This document shows positions 52,901-60,595 of a stretch of 64,000 nucleotides of DNA, one piece after another; the first letter of the stretch is position 1; each line of letters opens with the position of its first letter. Made by a program: the position numbers and the translations under genes. Source of the DNA: UBA9300 sp032260385. GTDB lineage: Bacteria; Bacteroidota; Bacteroidia; Bacteroidales; VadinHA17. Where the stretch lies: contig JAVVEL010000002.1 of NCBI GenBank assembly GCA_032260385.1, positions 127,033 through 191,032 on the forward strand, written 5' to 3'. Under the pieces are notes generated by a model that was not told where the DNA came from, did not search any database, and was given only the letters and a program-made list of their open reading frames with translations.

Positions 52901-54229
52901 AACAACCACACCGTTTTTTATGCTGATATATTTTGAGTCCTGGCCACCGATTTCAAAAATTGTATCAACGGTATTATCATATGCGATGGCCGCCCTGGCC
53001 TGTGCAGTTATTTCATTTTGAATAGTGTCAGCTCCTATGAAATCACCTGTCAGATATCGTCCTGATCCTGTTGTTCCTGCCGCTCTTACCCTTACATTGG
53101 TGCCTGTCTCGTCATAAATTTCCCTTAAACCCCTTCTTATTGCGTCCAGGGGCTTACTGGCCGTAGGGAGGTACCTTCTTGCTATAACATTATTATCCTT
53201 GTCAATAAGTACTACATTCGTACTCAGGGATCCAACATCCAGGCCCAGGTAAACGTCCAATATTTCGATCCCTGGCGGTCTTGGTTTCACCTCTTTGTTA
53301 TATATTGCATCTGAAACTATCAGGGGATCAAGATGATATGTCTTTCCGCCGTCTGATTGAAGATAGTTTTCAAGGAGGGCTGTGCCTTCATATTGCCGCC
53401 CTCTCTGTTTATGTCTCAAATTATAACACACTGCCCCTATTGCACCCATTGAAGCATAATGTTCAGGCATAATAAGTTCTCCAGGCCTAAGGTCAAAGAC
53501 TTCTGTTATTGCCCTTCTCATGCCTGTATTTGCCGCTACTCCTCCCTGGAAAATAAAAGGTTTTTCGAGCTTTTTGCCCCTTCCAAGAGTAGATTTATAA
53601 TTTCGTGCAACAGCAAAACATAGTCCTGCAACAATATCGTGAAGCGGGGTGGCAATCTGCTGAAGATGTATCATATCACTTTTTGCAAATACGCTGCATC
53701 TTCCCGCTATCCTGGGTGGATTTTCAGATCTTTCAGCAAGCTCACCAAATTCATTTTCAATTTTAATCCCTATTCTTTTAGCCTGCTGGTCAAGAAATGA
53801 ACCCGTGCCCGCAGCACAGAGGCTGTTGAGGGAAAAATCTGACAGGCGTGAGGCATGCGGCTCACCGTCTGCTTCCATCTGGATTAGTTTTGAGTCTTCT
53901 CCACCTATTTCAATAACGGTGCGCACATTGGGGAATAAACTTGATACCGCTTCGGATTGGGCAATAACTTCATTTACAAAGATCCCGCCCAGAAGCTCTT
54001 TTGCCTGTTTACCCCCACTGCCTGTGAAAGAAAGTGTAGAAAAATTTGTGAGGCCAAATTTCGTTTTAATAGCCTTTAATATTTTTAGGACTACCTTGAA
54101 AGGTTTGCCCTGGCAGTATGAATAATCCTCATAAAATACTTCACCCTGTTTGTTAATTATAACAGTATTTACAGAAATTGAGCCTATATCCATACCTAGG
54201 TGGCATTCACCAGGAAGTACATTGTTCAT
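49991..54229 (-). CDS. 1412-aa acyl-CoA dehydratase-type activase: two ASKHA ATPases plus DUF2229/HgdB-like half
   Basis: Two BadF/BcrA/HgdC ATPase domains lie in tandem (about 10-275 and 325-590). Each has GSxSxN, EIGGxDSK and the cluster motif CAAGTGSFL; the two bridging Cys are present in both (C138/C178 and C451/C491). A Cys knot C609-x2-C612-x3-C616-x19-C636 follows, then the DUF2229 region (about 680 onward) with ETCLPMELVHGHVKNLL and a second half resembling 2-hydroxyacyl-CoA dehydratase components with conserved Cys in QECFPMICTTGSF. Classic HgdC dimers use ATP to drive an electron to low potential. Here activator pair and acceptor appear fused. Substrate unknown. Gaps to fur and purA are 86 and 98 bases. 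Confidence 0.85.
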   Translation of the reverse strand: MNNVLPGECHLGMDIGSISVNTVIINKQGEVFYEDYSYCQGKPFKVVLKILKAIKTKFGLTNFSTLSFTGSGGKQAKELLGGIFVNEVIAQSEAVSSLFPNVRTVIEIGGEDSKLIQMEADGEPHASRLSDFSLNSLCAAGTGSFLDQQAKRIGIKIENEFGELAERSENPPRIAGRCSVFAKSDMIHLQQIATPLHDIVAGLCFAVARNYKSTLGRGKKLEKPFIFQGGVAANTGMRRAITEVFDLRPGELIMPEHYASMGAIGAVCYNLRHKQRGRQYEGTALLENYLQSDGGKTYHLDPLIVSDAIYNKEVKPRPPGIEILDVYLGLDVGSLSTNVVLIDKDNNVIARRYLPTASKPLDAIRRGLREIYDETGTNVRVRAAGTTGSGRYLTGDFIGADTIQNEITAQARAAIAYDNTVDTIFEIGGQDSKYISIKNGVVVDFEMNKVCAAGTGSFLEEQAEKLDINIKEEFGKLALESKKPVKLGDRCTVFMESDLNSHQQKGVFLNDLLGGLAYSIVQNYLQKVVGEKLIGENIFFQGGVTNNKSVVAAFEKVTGKRITIPPHFDVTGAIGAAILAREQMIEGGKTRFKGFEISKKTYSVKRFTCQACSNNCEIQTIRIEGEKKALFYGGRCEKYEKEERKKKENNIPDLFRERTERLLGDYVEKSDRTKTSIGLPRALMLFYQQFPFWRSFFEELGFNLVLSDESNSRIVKESIELMVSETCLPMELVHGHVKNLLDKGVDYIFLPFIVNMKDLRDNPTSNCNCPWVQAAPFMIKSAFKDKSVRDKLLMPALHFRYFKTALKKELGKFMKESFGIKPSLTWKAILKADMVQGAFEESLRLRGREIISKNYGEGIKKIVILGRPYNTGDPYLNLRLIEKLITLRTLPLPVDFLPLEEENIFDDYPMMYWPNGQKIIAASRLVRNSDDLYAAYIGNFRCGPDSFITHYVRHEMKGKPFLHLEVDEHSADAGMITRCEAFLDSLKGYDKNKDKTLSVNFKKSAPNNQLEGRTLYYPYANDVVHILSAATRGCGINSEVLPMQDEEDLEIAGKHTTGQECFPMICTTGSFLKKLREPGCDPSKVAFFMPDHNGPCRFGDYNKLQRQIFDKLGFHDVSLVTPSNDNAYAELTREHAQKFRMNAWLGSNGFDILRKYKQETRPYEKNKGATNRVYDDYFKSLISLVEKGARGIPTLLAKAGKAFSEIPVHNSERKPVIAVVGEIFMRDNPYCSAFLVDRLEALGAETMVPRFCEWLHYSTYRYTRDSKWKNDYKGILKSRVQEFYQQYTARQMNKAAHNYIKLRDYFTVDDLIRGSAPYIHRDYDGEPVVALGSADSLTGLKISGVVYILPFTCMPGTIVSSVSGDFKKDHNNIPWLNFAYDGQQDASIETHLQAFMHQAHEYCRENNYHLID

Positions 54230-54315
54230 CTGATCTGAATTTACCGTGTAAAAACCGTTATATAATCACTATTGTCCATTAACTGCTGACATCATTACAC
54301 AGCAGCTTACAATTA

Positions 54316-54762
54316 TCAGTCTTTTTTATCCTTGCTTGTACCGTAAATATAAAGGGAATGATATAAGGGGTTAAAATTATGCAGCTCACAGGCTGTGTTG
54401 ATAATTTCGTGAATTCGCGGGTCACAGAATTCAATTACCTTGCCGGTCTCTGTATCTATCAGATGATCGTGCTGGCCGCAATTATATGCTCTTTCAAACT
54501 GTGCAATGTTTTTTCCAAACTGATGTTTTATTACAAGGTTACAATCAAGAAGCAGGTCAATTGTATTGTATAATGTAGCCCTGCTTACCCTGTAATTCTT
54601 GTTTTTCATAAAGATATAAAGAGATTCAATATCGAAATGCCCCGATCTTGAGTATATCTCATCAAGAATTGCAAATCGTTCAGGTGTTTTACGGTGCCCC
54701 TTCTTTTCCAGATAGGCTGTAAATATCTGTTTTACGGTTCTTTTGGTTTCTTCGTTAACCAT
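54316..54762 (-). CDS. Fur-family metalloregulator
   Basis: The regulator has 148 residues: a winged-helix DNA-binding domain (about 15-85, KTPERFAILDEIYSRSGHFDIESLYIFM, YRVSRATLYNTIDLLLD) and a dimerisation domain with CGQHDHLI (H97, H99) and VIEFCDPRIHEI. The paired Cys-x2-Cys motifs of the structural zinc site are absent; a lone Cys precedes QHDH. Whether it senses iron, zinc or peroxide cannot be told. It sits 83 bases after rsh and 86 bases before the activase, whose Fe-S chemistry would make an iron-dependent regulator a fitting neighbour, though the arrangement may just reflect conserved order. Confidence 0.85.
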   Translation of the reverse strand: MVNEETKRTVKQIFTAYLEKKGHRKTPERFAILDEIYSRSGHFDIESLYIFMKNKNYRVSRATLYNTIDLLLDCNLVIKHQFGKNIAQFERAYNCGQHDHLIDTETGKVIEFCDPRIHEIINTACELHNFNPLYHSLYIYGTSKDKKD

Positions 54763-54845
54763 ATTTAAACCAGATTAAAATAACCAAATTAAATGATTTT
54801 TTTCTTCAATACAAATAGTAGTTACCGGAAGCCGGGATGTTCTCT

Positions 54846-57089
54846 TCAGTTAAAATCTTCAACTCTTTTTACCCTGTCAACTCCTTCAAGATTTACCAGT
54901 TTCATTATCAGGTTGTTGAGGTCTTTGGTGTGATGTACATACACATCAATGGTGCCTTCGAAAATACCGTCATTAACGTTAATTGTGATATTTCGCATGT
55001 TTACGTTCAGTTCACGGGATATTATGTTTGTAATATCGTTCACCACACCCATCCTGTCTATTCCTTCAAGATGGATCTGTGCCAGGAAGGACACCATTTT
55101 ATGAATAGTCCATTTTACTGCAATCAGCCTGTTCCCTTCACTTGACATTAGCCTTACAGCAACTGGGCACTTGGGCTTATGAATTATTATTTTACCGTCG
55201 GATGCTATATAACCCACCGCTTCATCCCCGGGGATTGGTTTGCAGCACTTGGCTATTTCATAGTCAGGTTTCAGGTCATCTACACTTTCCCTTATAAGAT
55301 AAGGTACCCTGGTATCAATATTTCTATCCTTTGCTTCCTCCTTTTTCTTTGATTCTCTCTGTGAACCGGGCATTTTGAGTTCCCAGTACTTAATAATGCG
55401 GCTGCTTGGGTTCTTTTTGAGTATTTTTTTTATATTATCCAGGCTGATAGTATCATTTCCTATTTTTGAGTACAGGTCATCCCTGCTAATGCATTCATAT
55501 CCTGGGAGGAGTTTATCATAAACCTCTGAATTATGTGTTACTTTAAGCTCTCTCAGTTTCTCTTCAAGAATATTTTTCCCCCTGTCTTTAAGTTCTTTTA
55601 TTTCAGTCCTCAGTGAGTGCTTTATTGCTGATTTCGCCTTGGCTACCGTAACGTAGTCGAGCCATTCCTTCACAGGTTTGGCCTTGTCGCTTGTAATTAT
55701 TTCAACCTGGTCGCCACTCTGGAGTATTGTATTCAATGTTTGCAGTTTATAATTGATTTTAGCTCCTATGGCATTGTTACCAATCTCCGTGTGTATCTCG
55801 TAGGCAAAATCAAGTGCAGTTGCACCTTTTGGCAGTGTTATAATGTTTCCTTTGGGGGTAAATACCATTATCTCCGATGAGAAAAGATTCATTTTAAACT
55901 CATCCAGGAATTCAATGGGGTCGCTGTTCGGGCTCTCCAGCATTTCCCTTATTTTCTTTATCCATTTATCAAGTTCGCTTTCCGGTGCATTGTCGCCTTT
56001 GTATTTCCAGTGAGCGGCATAGCCTCTTTCGGCATATTCATCCATGCGCTTACTCCTGATCTGGACTTCCACCCATCTTCCGTGAGGGCCCATTACTGTG
56101 AGGTGAAGGGCTTCATAGCCGTTTGCTTTTGGGCGGCTTACCCAATCGCGAAGCCTGTCAGGCTTGGGCATGTAGATATCTGTAATAATTGAATATATAT
56201 TCCAGCAGCTTGTTTTCTCCGATATCCCTTCAACAGGTTCAAAAACTATCCTTACGGCAAGTATGTCATATATTTCTTCAAAGGGGACGTTTTTGGTCTG
56301 CATTTTTTTCCATATGGAATATATGGATTTAGGCCGTCCCGTAATATCAAAATTAAGGTTTTCAGCTTCCAGGCGAGCTATTATCGGGAGTGAAAACCTG
56401 TTTATCATGGCCTGGTTCTTTTTCTCGCTGTGTTTAAGCTTCCTGCTTATCTCATCGAATATTTTTGGGTGGCGGTACTTGAGACTGAGGTCTTCCAGCT
56501 CGGTTTTGATGGCGAAAAGACCCAGCCGGTGTGCCAGTGGAGCATAGAGGTAAATTGTTTCCCCGGCAACCTTCATCTTTTTCCTTTCGGGCAGTGAGTC
56601 AAGGGTTCGCATATTATGCAGCCTGTCAGCAGTTTTAATAAGTATGACCCTTATATCGTCTGACAGGGTTAAAAGCATCTTCCTGAAATTTTCAGCCTGC
56701 TGTGAAGTATTTCTGTTATCGTAGTTGCCTGAGATTTTCGTTAAACCGTCAATGATTGATGCAATCTTTGGTCCGAAGTGTTTCTCAATATCTTCCAGGG
56801 TGTAATCGGTATCCTCAACAACATCATGAAGCAGAGCTGAGGCAATGGACTTTGCCCCAAGACCGAGTTCGGCATTTACTATCTTCGCTACTTCAATGGG
56901 ATGAATAATATAGGGTTCGCCTGATCTTCTCCGCATATTCATGTGCGCCTTGTTGGCAAGATTGAATGCTTTTGTTATAAGTTCAATGCATTCAGGGGTG
57001 TTACACCTGATCAGATTGTCTTTTAATGCATTAAACTCTTTATTGATCAGTGCGAGATCTTCCTCTGTAAATATTTTTTTGTTCCCCAT
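54846..57089 (-). CDS. rsh: RelA/SpoT homologue, bifunctional (p)ppGpp synthetase/hydrolase
   Basis: This 747-residue protein carries an HD hydrolase domain (IIHPIEV with H63; ALLHDVVEDTD with H88-D89), a synthetase domain (YDILAVRIVFE and RPKANGYEALHLTV), TGS (VFTPKGNIITLPKGATALDF), and a C-terminal ACT domain (about 670-747, with GIDRMGVVNDITNIIS). Both catalytic sites look intact, so it should make and degrade the stringent-response alarmone. ATG 57089 is chosen: the TTG at 57116 would lie inside the -7 box of its promoter. Confidence 0.94.
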   Translation of the reverse strand: MGNKKIFTEEDLALINKEFNALKDNLIRCNTPECIELITKAFNLANKAHMNMRRRSGEPYIIHPIEVAKIVNAELGLGAKSIASALLHDVVEDTDYTLEDIEKHFGPKIASIIDGLTKISGNYDNRNTSQQAENFRKMLLTLSDDIRVILIKTADRLHNMRTLDSLPERKKMKVAGETIYLYAPLAHRLGLFAIKTELEDLSLKYRHPKIFDEISRKLKHSEKKNQAMINRFSLPIIARLEAENLNFDITGRPKSIYSIWKKMQTKNVPFEEIYDILAVRIVFEPVEGISEKTSCWNIYSIITDIYMPKPDRLRDWVSRPKANGYEALHLTVMGPHGRWVEVQIRSKRMDEYAERGYAAHWKYKGDNAPESELDKWIKKIREMLESPNSDPIEFLDEFKMNLFSSEIMVFTPKGNIITLPKGATALDFAYEIHTEIGNNAIGAKINYKLQTLNTILQSGDQVEIITSDKAKPVKEWLDYVTVAKAKSAIKHSLRTEIKELKDRGKNILEEKLRELKVTHNSEVYDKLLPGYECISRDDLYSKIGNDTISLDNIKKILKKNPSSRIIKYWELKMPGSQRESKKKEEAKDRNIDTRVPYLIRESVDDLKPDYEIAKCCKPIPGDEAVGYIASDGKIIIHKPKCPVAVRLMSSEGNRLIAVKWTIHKMVSFLAQIHLEGIDRMGVVNDITNIISRELNVNMRNITINVNDGIFEGTIDVYVHHTKDLNNLIMKLVNLEGVDRVKRVEDFN

Positions 57090-57113
57090 ATTCTCTATAC
57101 AAGCGCCCAGCTG

Positions 57114-57144
57114 CAAATATAGCGAATATTAAGCTCATTATAAA
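57114..57144 (-). promoter_or_regulatory. Bacteroidetes-type promoter of rsh
   Basis: On the minus strand TTTA (57144-57141), 19 bases, then TATATTTG (57121-57114): exact -7 box, exact spacing, one -33 mismatch. The predicted start is near 57107, excluding the upstream TTG start of rsh. Confidence 0.65.
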
Positions 57145-57151
57145 CTAATAA

Positions 57152-58633
57152 TCAGGCTAATTGATTTAAAATAATGGTAATGGTACCCGTTTTGCTAATT
57201 ATTTTTCCTTCAGGGGTTTCTGCCTCAATAAACCATATGTAAACATCTTCTGGCAGCCTCCTGCTTCCTTGACTTCCATCCCATCCTTCAAGAGGGTCAT
57301 CAGTGTGGAACAGTGTGATGCCTGCCCTGTTCTTTATAATCATTTTATATCTTACCGGCGTGAAGGAAAGAACAGGCCTGAAGATATCATTTACAAGGTT
57401 ACCATCAGGTGTGAATGCATTTGGCACATAAATATTCATGGGTTGTTCAAAACACTTCACTTCTGAAGTACTGCTGGCACCGTCGAAATAAGGATTGTAA
57501 GCCTCCTCGGCTATGATCCTGTAACATATGTTTTCCTGGCTTGTCTTATACATAAAAGTCTCCAGCTCATCGGTATATGATGTATCATTAGCCGCTACTG
57601 CTGCTATTTCTTCAAAATAACCACTGTTATTCCTGAATATCCTGTATAAGGATACTCCTCCCCGCCATAGGTGATAAGGATTCCAGTTGATCCTTAGCAG
57701 GCCATCTTCAAGGCTAAGGTTGAGATTAATGGTAGAGGCCGGATTTGAATATACAATTGGTTCTCCGCAACTGTTCAAAGCTGCAAGCCGGTAATATTTG
57801 ATTCCGGCAGGTGGGCTTTCGTCAGTGTATTCAATAAGTCCGGTAGTATTGTTTGTTTCGTGGATATCAACAAATCCTGATGCTAAATCAGTGCTTCTTT
57901 CTATCCTGTACCGATTATACTCTGTAAGGGGATCGACTTTAAATGAAAGGTGAACAGAGCCGTCTTCATTATAACTTGCATAATTGGCATTTATCCATTC
58001 AGGTGGTGCCGGAAGGTCGGTATTTCTGCAAAAGAGGTTGGAGAGTGATGCTGATCCGTCTGATAGGGTGGCTTCAATATAAAAGCAATATTCTGAGTAT
58101 GATTCAAAAGACTCAATGCTGAAAATCGTATCAGCTGTTGTCCCTGCAATCACATAATCAGAGCCATCCCTGGAAAAATAAACAAGGTATTCATTCACTG
58201 CGGGCGAATCAGACAGATAAGCATTCCATAACAGGTCAATTTCATGCTTGCAGCTGTCGATCTGCCCTGTGATAAATACAGTGCTTAGAAAATTTGACAG
58301 GGGACTTACATTATCTGAAGAATCGATGGCTGCTATAACATAGCTTTCAGAATAATAGGAAGCATTAGAGGAAACATTGGTATACGTGGCGGCATCTGGC
58401 TGGTAGATGGTATCGATAGCATAGCCTTCCTCATTCAGAAAAAGGTATATAATGTAGCCTGCAACATCAGGAGAAGTGCTCGGAGTCCAATTTAATGAGG
58501 TATGACCGGTAAAGGGATTCACTGTCACAAGATCAAGAGTGGGAGACAGGGGTCTTTCTGTGTCCTGGGCTGAAAGGTAGGCAGCACAGCACAGTAAGCA
58601 TATTAGCAGTATTGCGCTTATAAAATTCTTCAT
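57152..58633 (-). CDS. T9SS type B (CHU_C) secreted Fn3-repeat protein
   Basis: ATG 58633 opens a signal peptide (1-22, AAYLSAQ) and a 493-residue protein; an upstream GTG at 58651 would overlap a -7-like TAAGTTTG. About four fibronectin type III-like modules fill residues 25-390 (LNWTPSTSPDVAGYIIYL, LLWNAYLSDSPAVNEYLVYF and others). The last 90 or so residues are the CHU_C domain, with PNAFTPDGNLVNDIF, IKNRAGITLF, EGWDGSQG and LPEDVYIWFIEA. It is thus a T9SS substrate delivered by the type B signal. It resembles the larger cargo at 4602 in its C-terminal half. Binding target unknown. Confidence 0.85.
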   Translation of the reverse strand: MKNFISAILLICLLCCAAYLSAQDTERPLSPTLDLVTVNPFTGHTSLNWTPSTSPDVAGYIIYLFLNEEGYAIDTIYQPDAATYTNVSSNASYYSESYVIAAIDSSDNVSPLSNFLSTVFITGQIDSCKHEIDLLWNAYLSDSPAVNEYLVYFSRDGSDYVIAGTTADTIFSIESFESYSEYCFYIEATLSDGSASLSNLFCRNTDLPAPPEWINANYASYNEDGSVHLSFKVDPLTEYNRYRIERSTDLASGFVDIHETNNTTGLIEYTDESPPAGIKYYRLAALNSCGEPIVYSNPASTINLNLSLEDGLLRINWNPYHLWRGGVSLYRIFRNNSGYFEEIAAVAANDTSYTDELETFMYKTSQENICYRIIAEEAYNPYFDGASSTSEVKCFEQPMNIYVPNAFTPDGNLVNDIFRPVLSFTPVRYKMIIKNRAGITLFHTDDPLEGWDGSQGSRRLPEDVYIWFIEAETPEGKIISKTGTITIILNQLA

Positions 58634-58706
58634 TATAGATCCCTTATACACAAACTTAATTAAAAAACAGGCATTTCAGGTTGTTATTGTTTTTATATTT
58701 GCATTT

Positions 58707-60479
58707 ATGGTAGAAAAGGGAGCCATAGACAGATTCCTTATATGGAGAAAGAGACACGTAGGTGACAGGGTTTTTATGCTTATACTGAGCGTTGTCATCG
58801 GAATTTCAGCCGGTATGGGAGCAGTCATCATAAAAAGCCTTGTACTCTATATCCAGAGGCTCCTTACCCTGAGCTTTAACATGGAGCATTACAATAGTTC
58901 TTTTCTCTATTTACCTATACTGGGAGTACTCGCCACTGTAATATTCACCAGGTACATATTGAGACAGGAAGTTGGTCACGGCATACCAGGGGTGCTTTTT
59001 GCCATATCACGCACCAACGGACGGATTAAGGGGCATAACATGTATTCCTCCATTATCTCCAGTGCCCTAACTGTGGGATTCGGAGGTTCGGTGGGACTGG
59101 AGGGTCCAACTGTGGCAACAGGAGCAGCCATAGGATCCAACCTGGGAATGAAATTGCGTCTGAGCTATAAGCAGATAATGACCTTGCTTGGATGCGCTTC
59201 AGCAGCTGGCATGGCAGCAATTTTCAAAGCCCCTGTGGCAGCCATAGCCTTTGCTCTTGAAGTTATTATGCTCAACCTTTCGATGGCCTCAATAGTACCC
59301 CTGTTAATATCCAGTGTGTCGGCAGTGCTTACATCCTATGTTTTTATGGGACAGAACTTTCTGTATGCCTTCACATTGAAGGAAGGTTTTATGGTCGGCC
59401 ATGTTCCTTATTATATACTTCTTGGGATTTTTACGGGACTTATATCGGTTTATTTTAACCGTATTTATGTTTTTATAGCTGAAAAGTTCCAGCAGATAAA
59501 AAAATGGTGGTTCAGGTTATTGTTTGGTGGGCTACTTCTGGGTGTTATCATCTTTATTCTCCCGGCCCTTTTCGGTGAGGGTTATGAAGGGATAAACAGT
59601 GCTCTTGCAGGCCAGTATAACTATCTGTTTACGGAGTCACTTTATTATGAATATAAAGACAGCCTGCTGGTCCTGGTGCTGGTATTAACAATGATCATTG
59701 TATTAAAGGTTATTGCAACTTCTATAACCTTTGGCAGCGGAGGGGTTGGGGGTATTTTTGCTCCCTCGCTCTTTACCGGTGCACACGCAGGTTTGCTCTT
59801 TGGTATCTTACTGAATCATTTTGGATTTGAAGTTGAAATAAGCAATTATGTACTTGTGGCCATGGCCGGAATGATAGCAGGTGTTATACACGCTCCTTTT
59901 ACTTCAATATTCCTTATAGCTGAAATTACAGGGGGTTATGAATTGTTTATTCCCCTTATGATAACTTCCACCATATCCTATGCGACAGTTAAAATATTTG
60001 TTAAGAATTCAGTGTATACCTATCAGCTGGCACAGAGGGGAGACCTTTTTACCCACGACAAGGATAAAGCGGCTCTTTCATTAATGGATGTGTCGAGCCT
60101 TATTGAAACTAATTTCAGCACAATATCGCCGAATGCCTCCCTGGGTGAACTGGTAAATGTAATGTCCCGCTCATCCAGAAATGTATTTCCGGTTGTTGAT
60201 GATGATAACAAATTTCTGGGTGTAGTCTGGGAAAACGATATTCGTCACCTCCTCTTCAAGCCGGAATTATATGATAATATTTACGTTAATGAATTGATGT
60301 TTATGCCCGAGCCAAGGGTTTCACTTCATGAATCAATGGAAGATGTGGCTTATAAATTTCAGACCTCATCACATTATAATCTTCCGGTGCTTGATAATGA
60401 TAAATATGTAGGTTTTGTATCGAGGGCTAATGTGTTTTCAACATACAGGTCAATGATACGTAACTTTATGGAAGAATAA
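58707..60479 (+). CDS. ClC-family anion channel/transporter with CBS pair (copy 1)
   Basis: The protein (590 residues) has the ClC fold (about 10-440) and two C-terminal CBS domains (about 460-585). Seen: GHGIP (ion site, in place of GSGIP), GGSVGLEGP with the gating Glu, GGVGGIFAPSLF, and a Tyr in SVYTYQLAQRG. The position of the internal proton Glu (E203 of ClC-ec1) is Val in FALEVIM, which favours channel-like or altered coupling. The CBS pair may sense nucleotides. A second ClC gene follows 116 bases later. A -7-like TATATTTG sits at 58694-58701, only five bases before the ATG; a leaderless mRNA is possible. Confidence 0.9.
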   Translation: MVEKGAIDRFLIWRKRHVGDRVFMLILSVVIGISAGMGAVIIKSLVLYIQRLLTLSFNMEHYNSSFLYLPILGVLATVIFTRYILRQEVGHGIPGVLFAISRTNGRIKGHNMYSSIISSALTVGFGGSVGLEGPTVATGAAIGSNLGMKLRLSYKQIMTLLGCASAAGMAAIFKAPVAAIAFALEVIMLNLSMASIVPLLISSVSAVLTSYVFMGQNFLYAFTLKEGFMVGHVPYYILLGIFTGLISVYFNRIYVFIAEKFQQIKKWWFRLLFGGLLLGVIIFILPALFGEGYEGINSALAGQYNYLFTESLYYEYKDSLLVLVLVLTMIIVLKVIATSITFGSGGVGGIFAPSLFTGAHAGLLFGILLNHFGFEVEISNYVLVAMAGMIAGVIHAPFTSIFLIAEITGGYELFIPLMITSTISYATVKIFVKNSVYTYQLAQRGDLFTHDKDKAALSLMDVSSLIETNFSTISPNASLGELVNVMSRSSRNVFPVVDDDNKFLGVVWENDIRHLLFKPELYDNIYVNELMFMPEPRVSLHESMEDVAYKFQTSSHYNLPVLDNDKYVGFVSRANVFSTYRSMIRNFMEE

Positions 60480-60546
60480 ATCCCCCTATGAATGGGGAAA
60501 GCGAGTTTAAAGAAGAATAAATCCCCCTTTGAAAGGGAAAAGCGAG
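60471..60546 (+). repeat. Near-tandem 41-bp duplication at the end of the first ClC gene
   Basis: GAAGAATAAATCCCCCT at 60471-60487 recurs at 60512-60528, each followed by a similar GGG...AAGCGAG segment to about 60505 and 60546. The first copy includes the last codons and stop of the ClC gene; the second is the start of a palindromic repeat. Confidence 0.75.
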
Positions 60547-60564
60547 CGAAGCGAGCAGGGGGAT
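60521..60564. repeat. ATCCCCC...GGGGGAT palindromic repeat, copy 2
   Basis: ATCCCCC (60521-60527) and GGGGGAT (60558-60564) flank AAGCGAGCGAAGCGAGC. The element is 44 bases long and lies between the two ClC genes. It shares its outer arms and a CTTCGCTC core (opposite strand) with 1027-1082. Confidence 0.65.
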
Positions 60565-60595
60565 GTAACAAAATAATTTTACCTCATATTACAGT

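Noticed and set aside
54283..54305. CTGCTG/CAGCAG hairpin after fur as a terminator
   Set aside because: Six pairs with an 11-base loop and no T-run on the minus strand; too weak to call.
57090..57116. TTG start of rsh at 57116
   Set aside because: It lies within the -7 box of the best rsh promoter and would not be transcribed from it.
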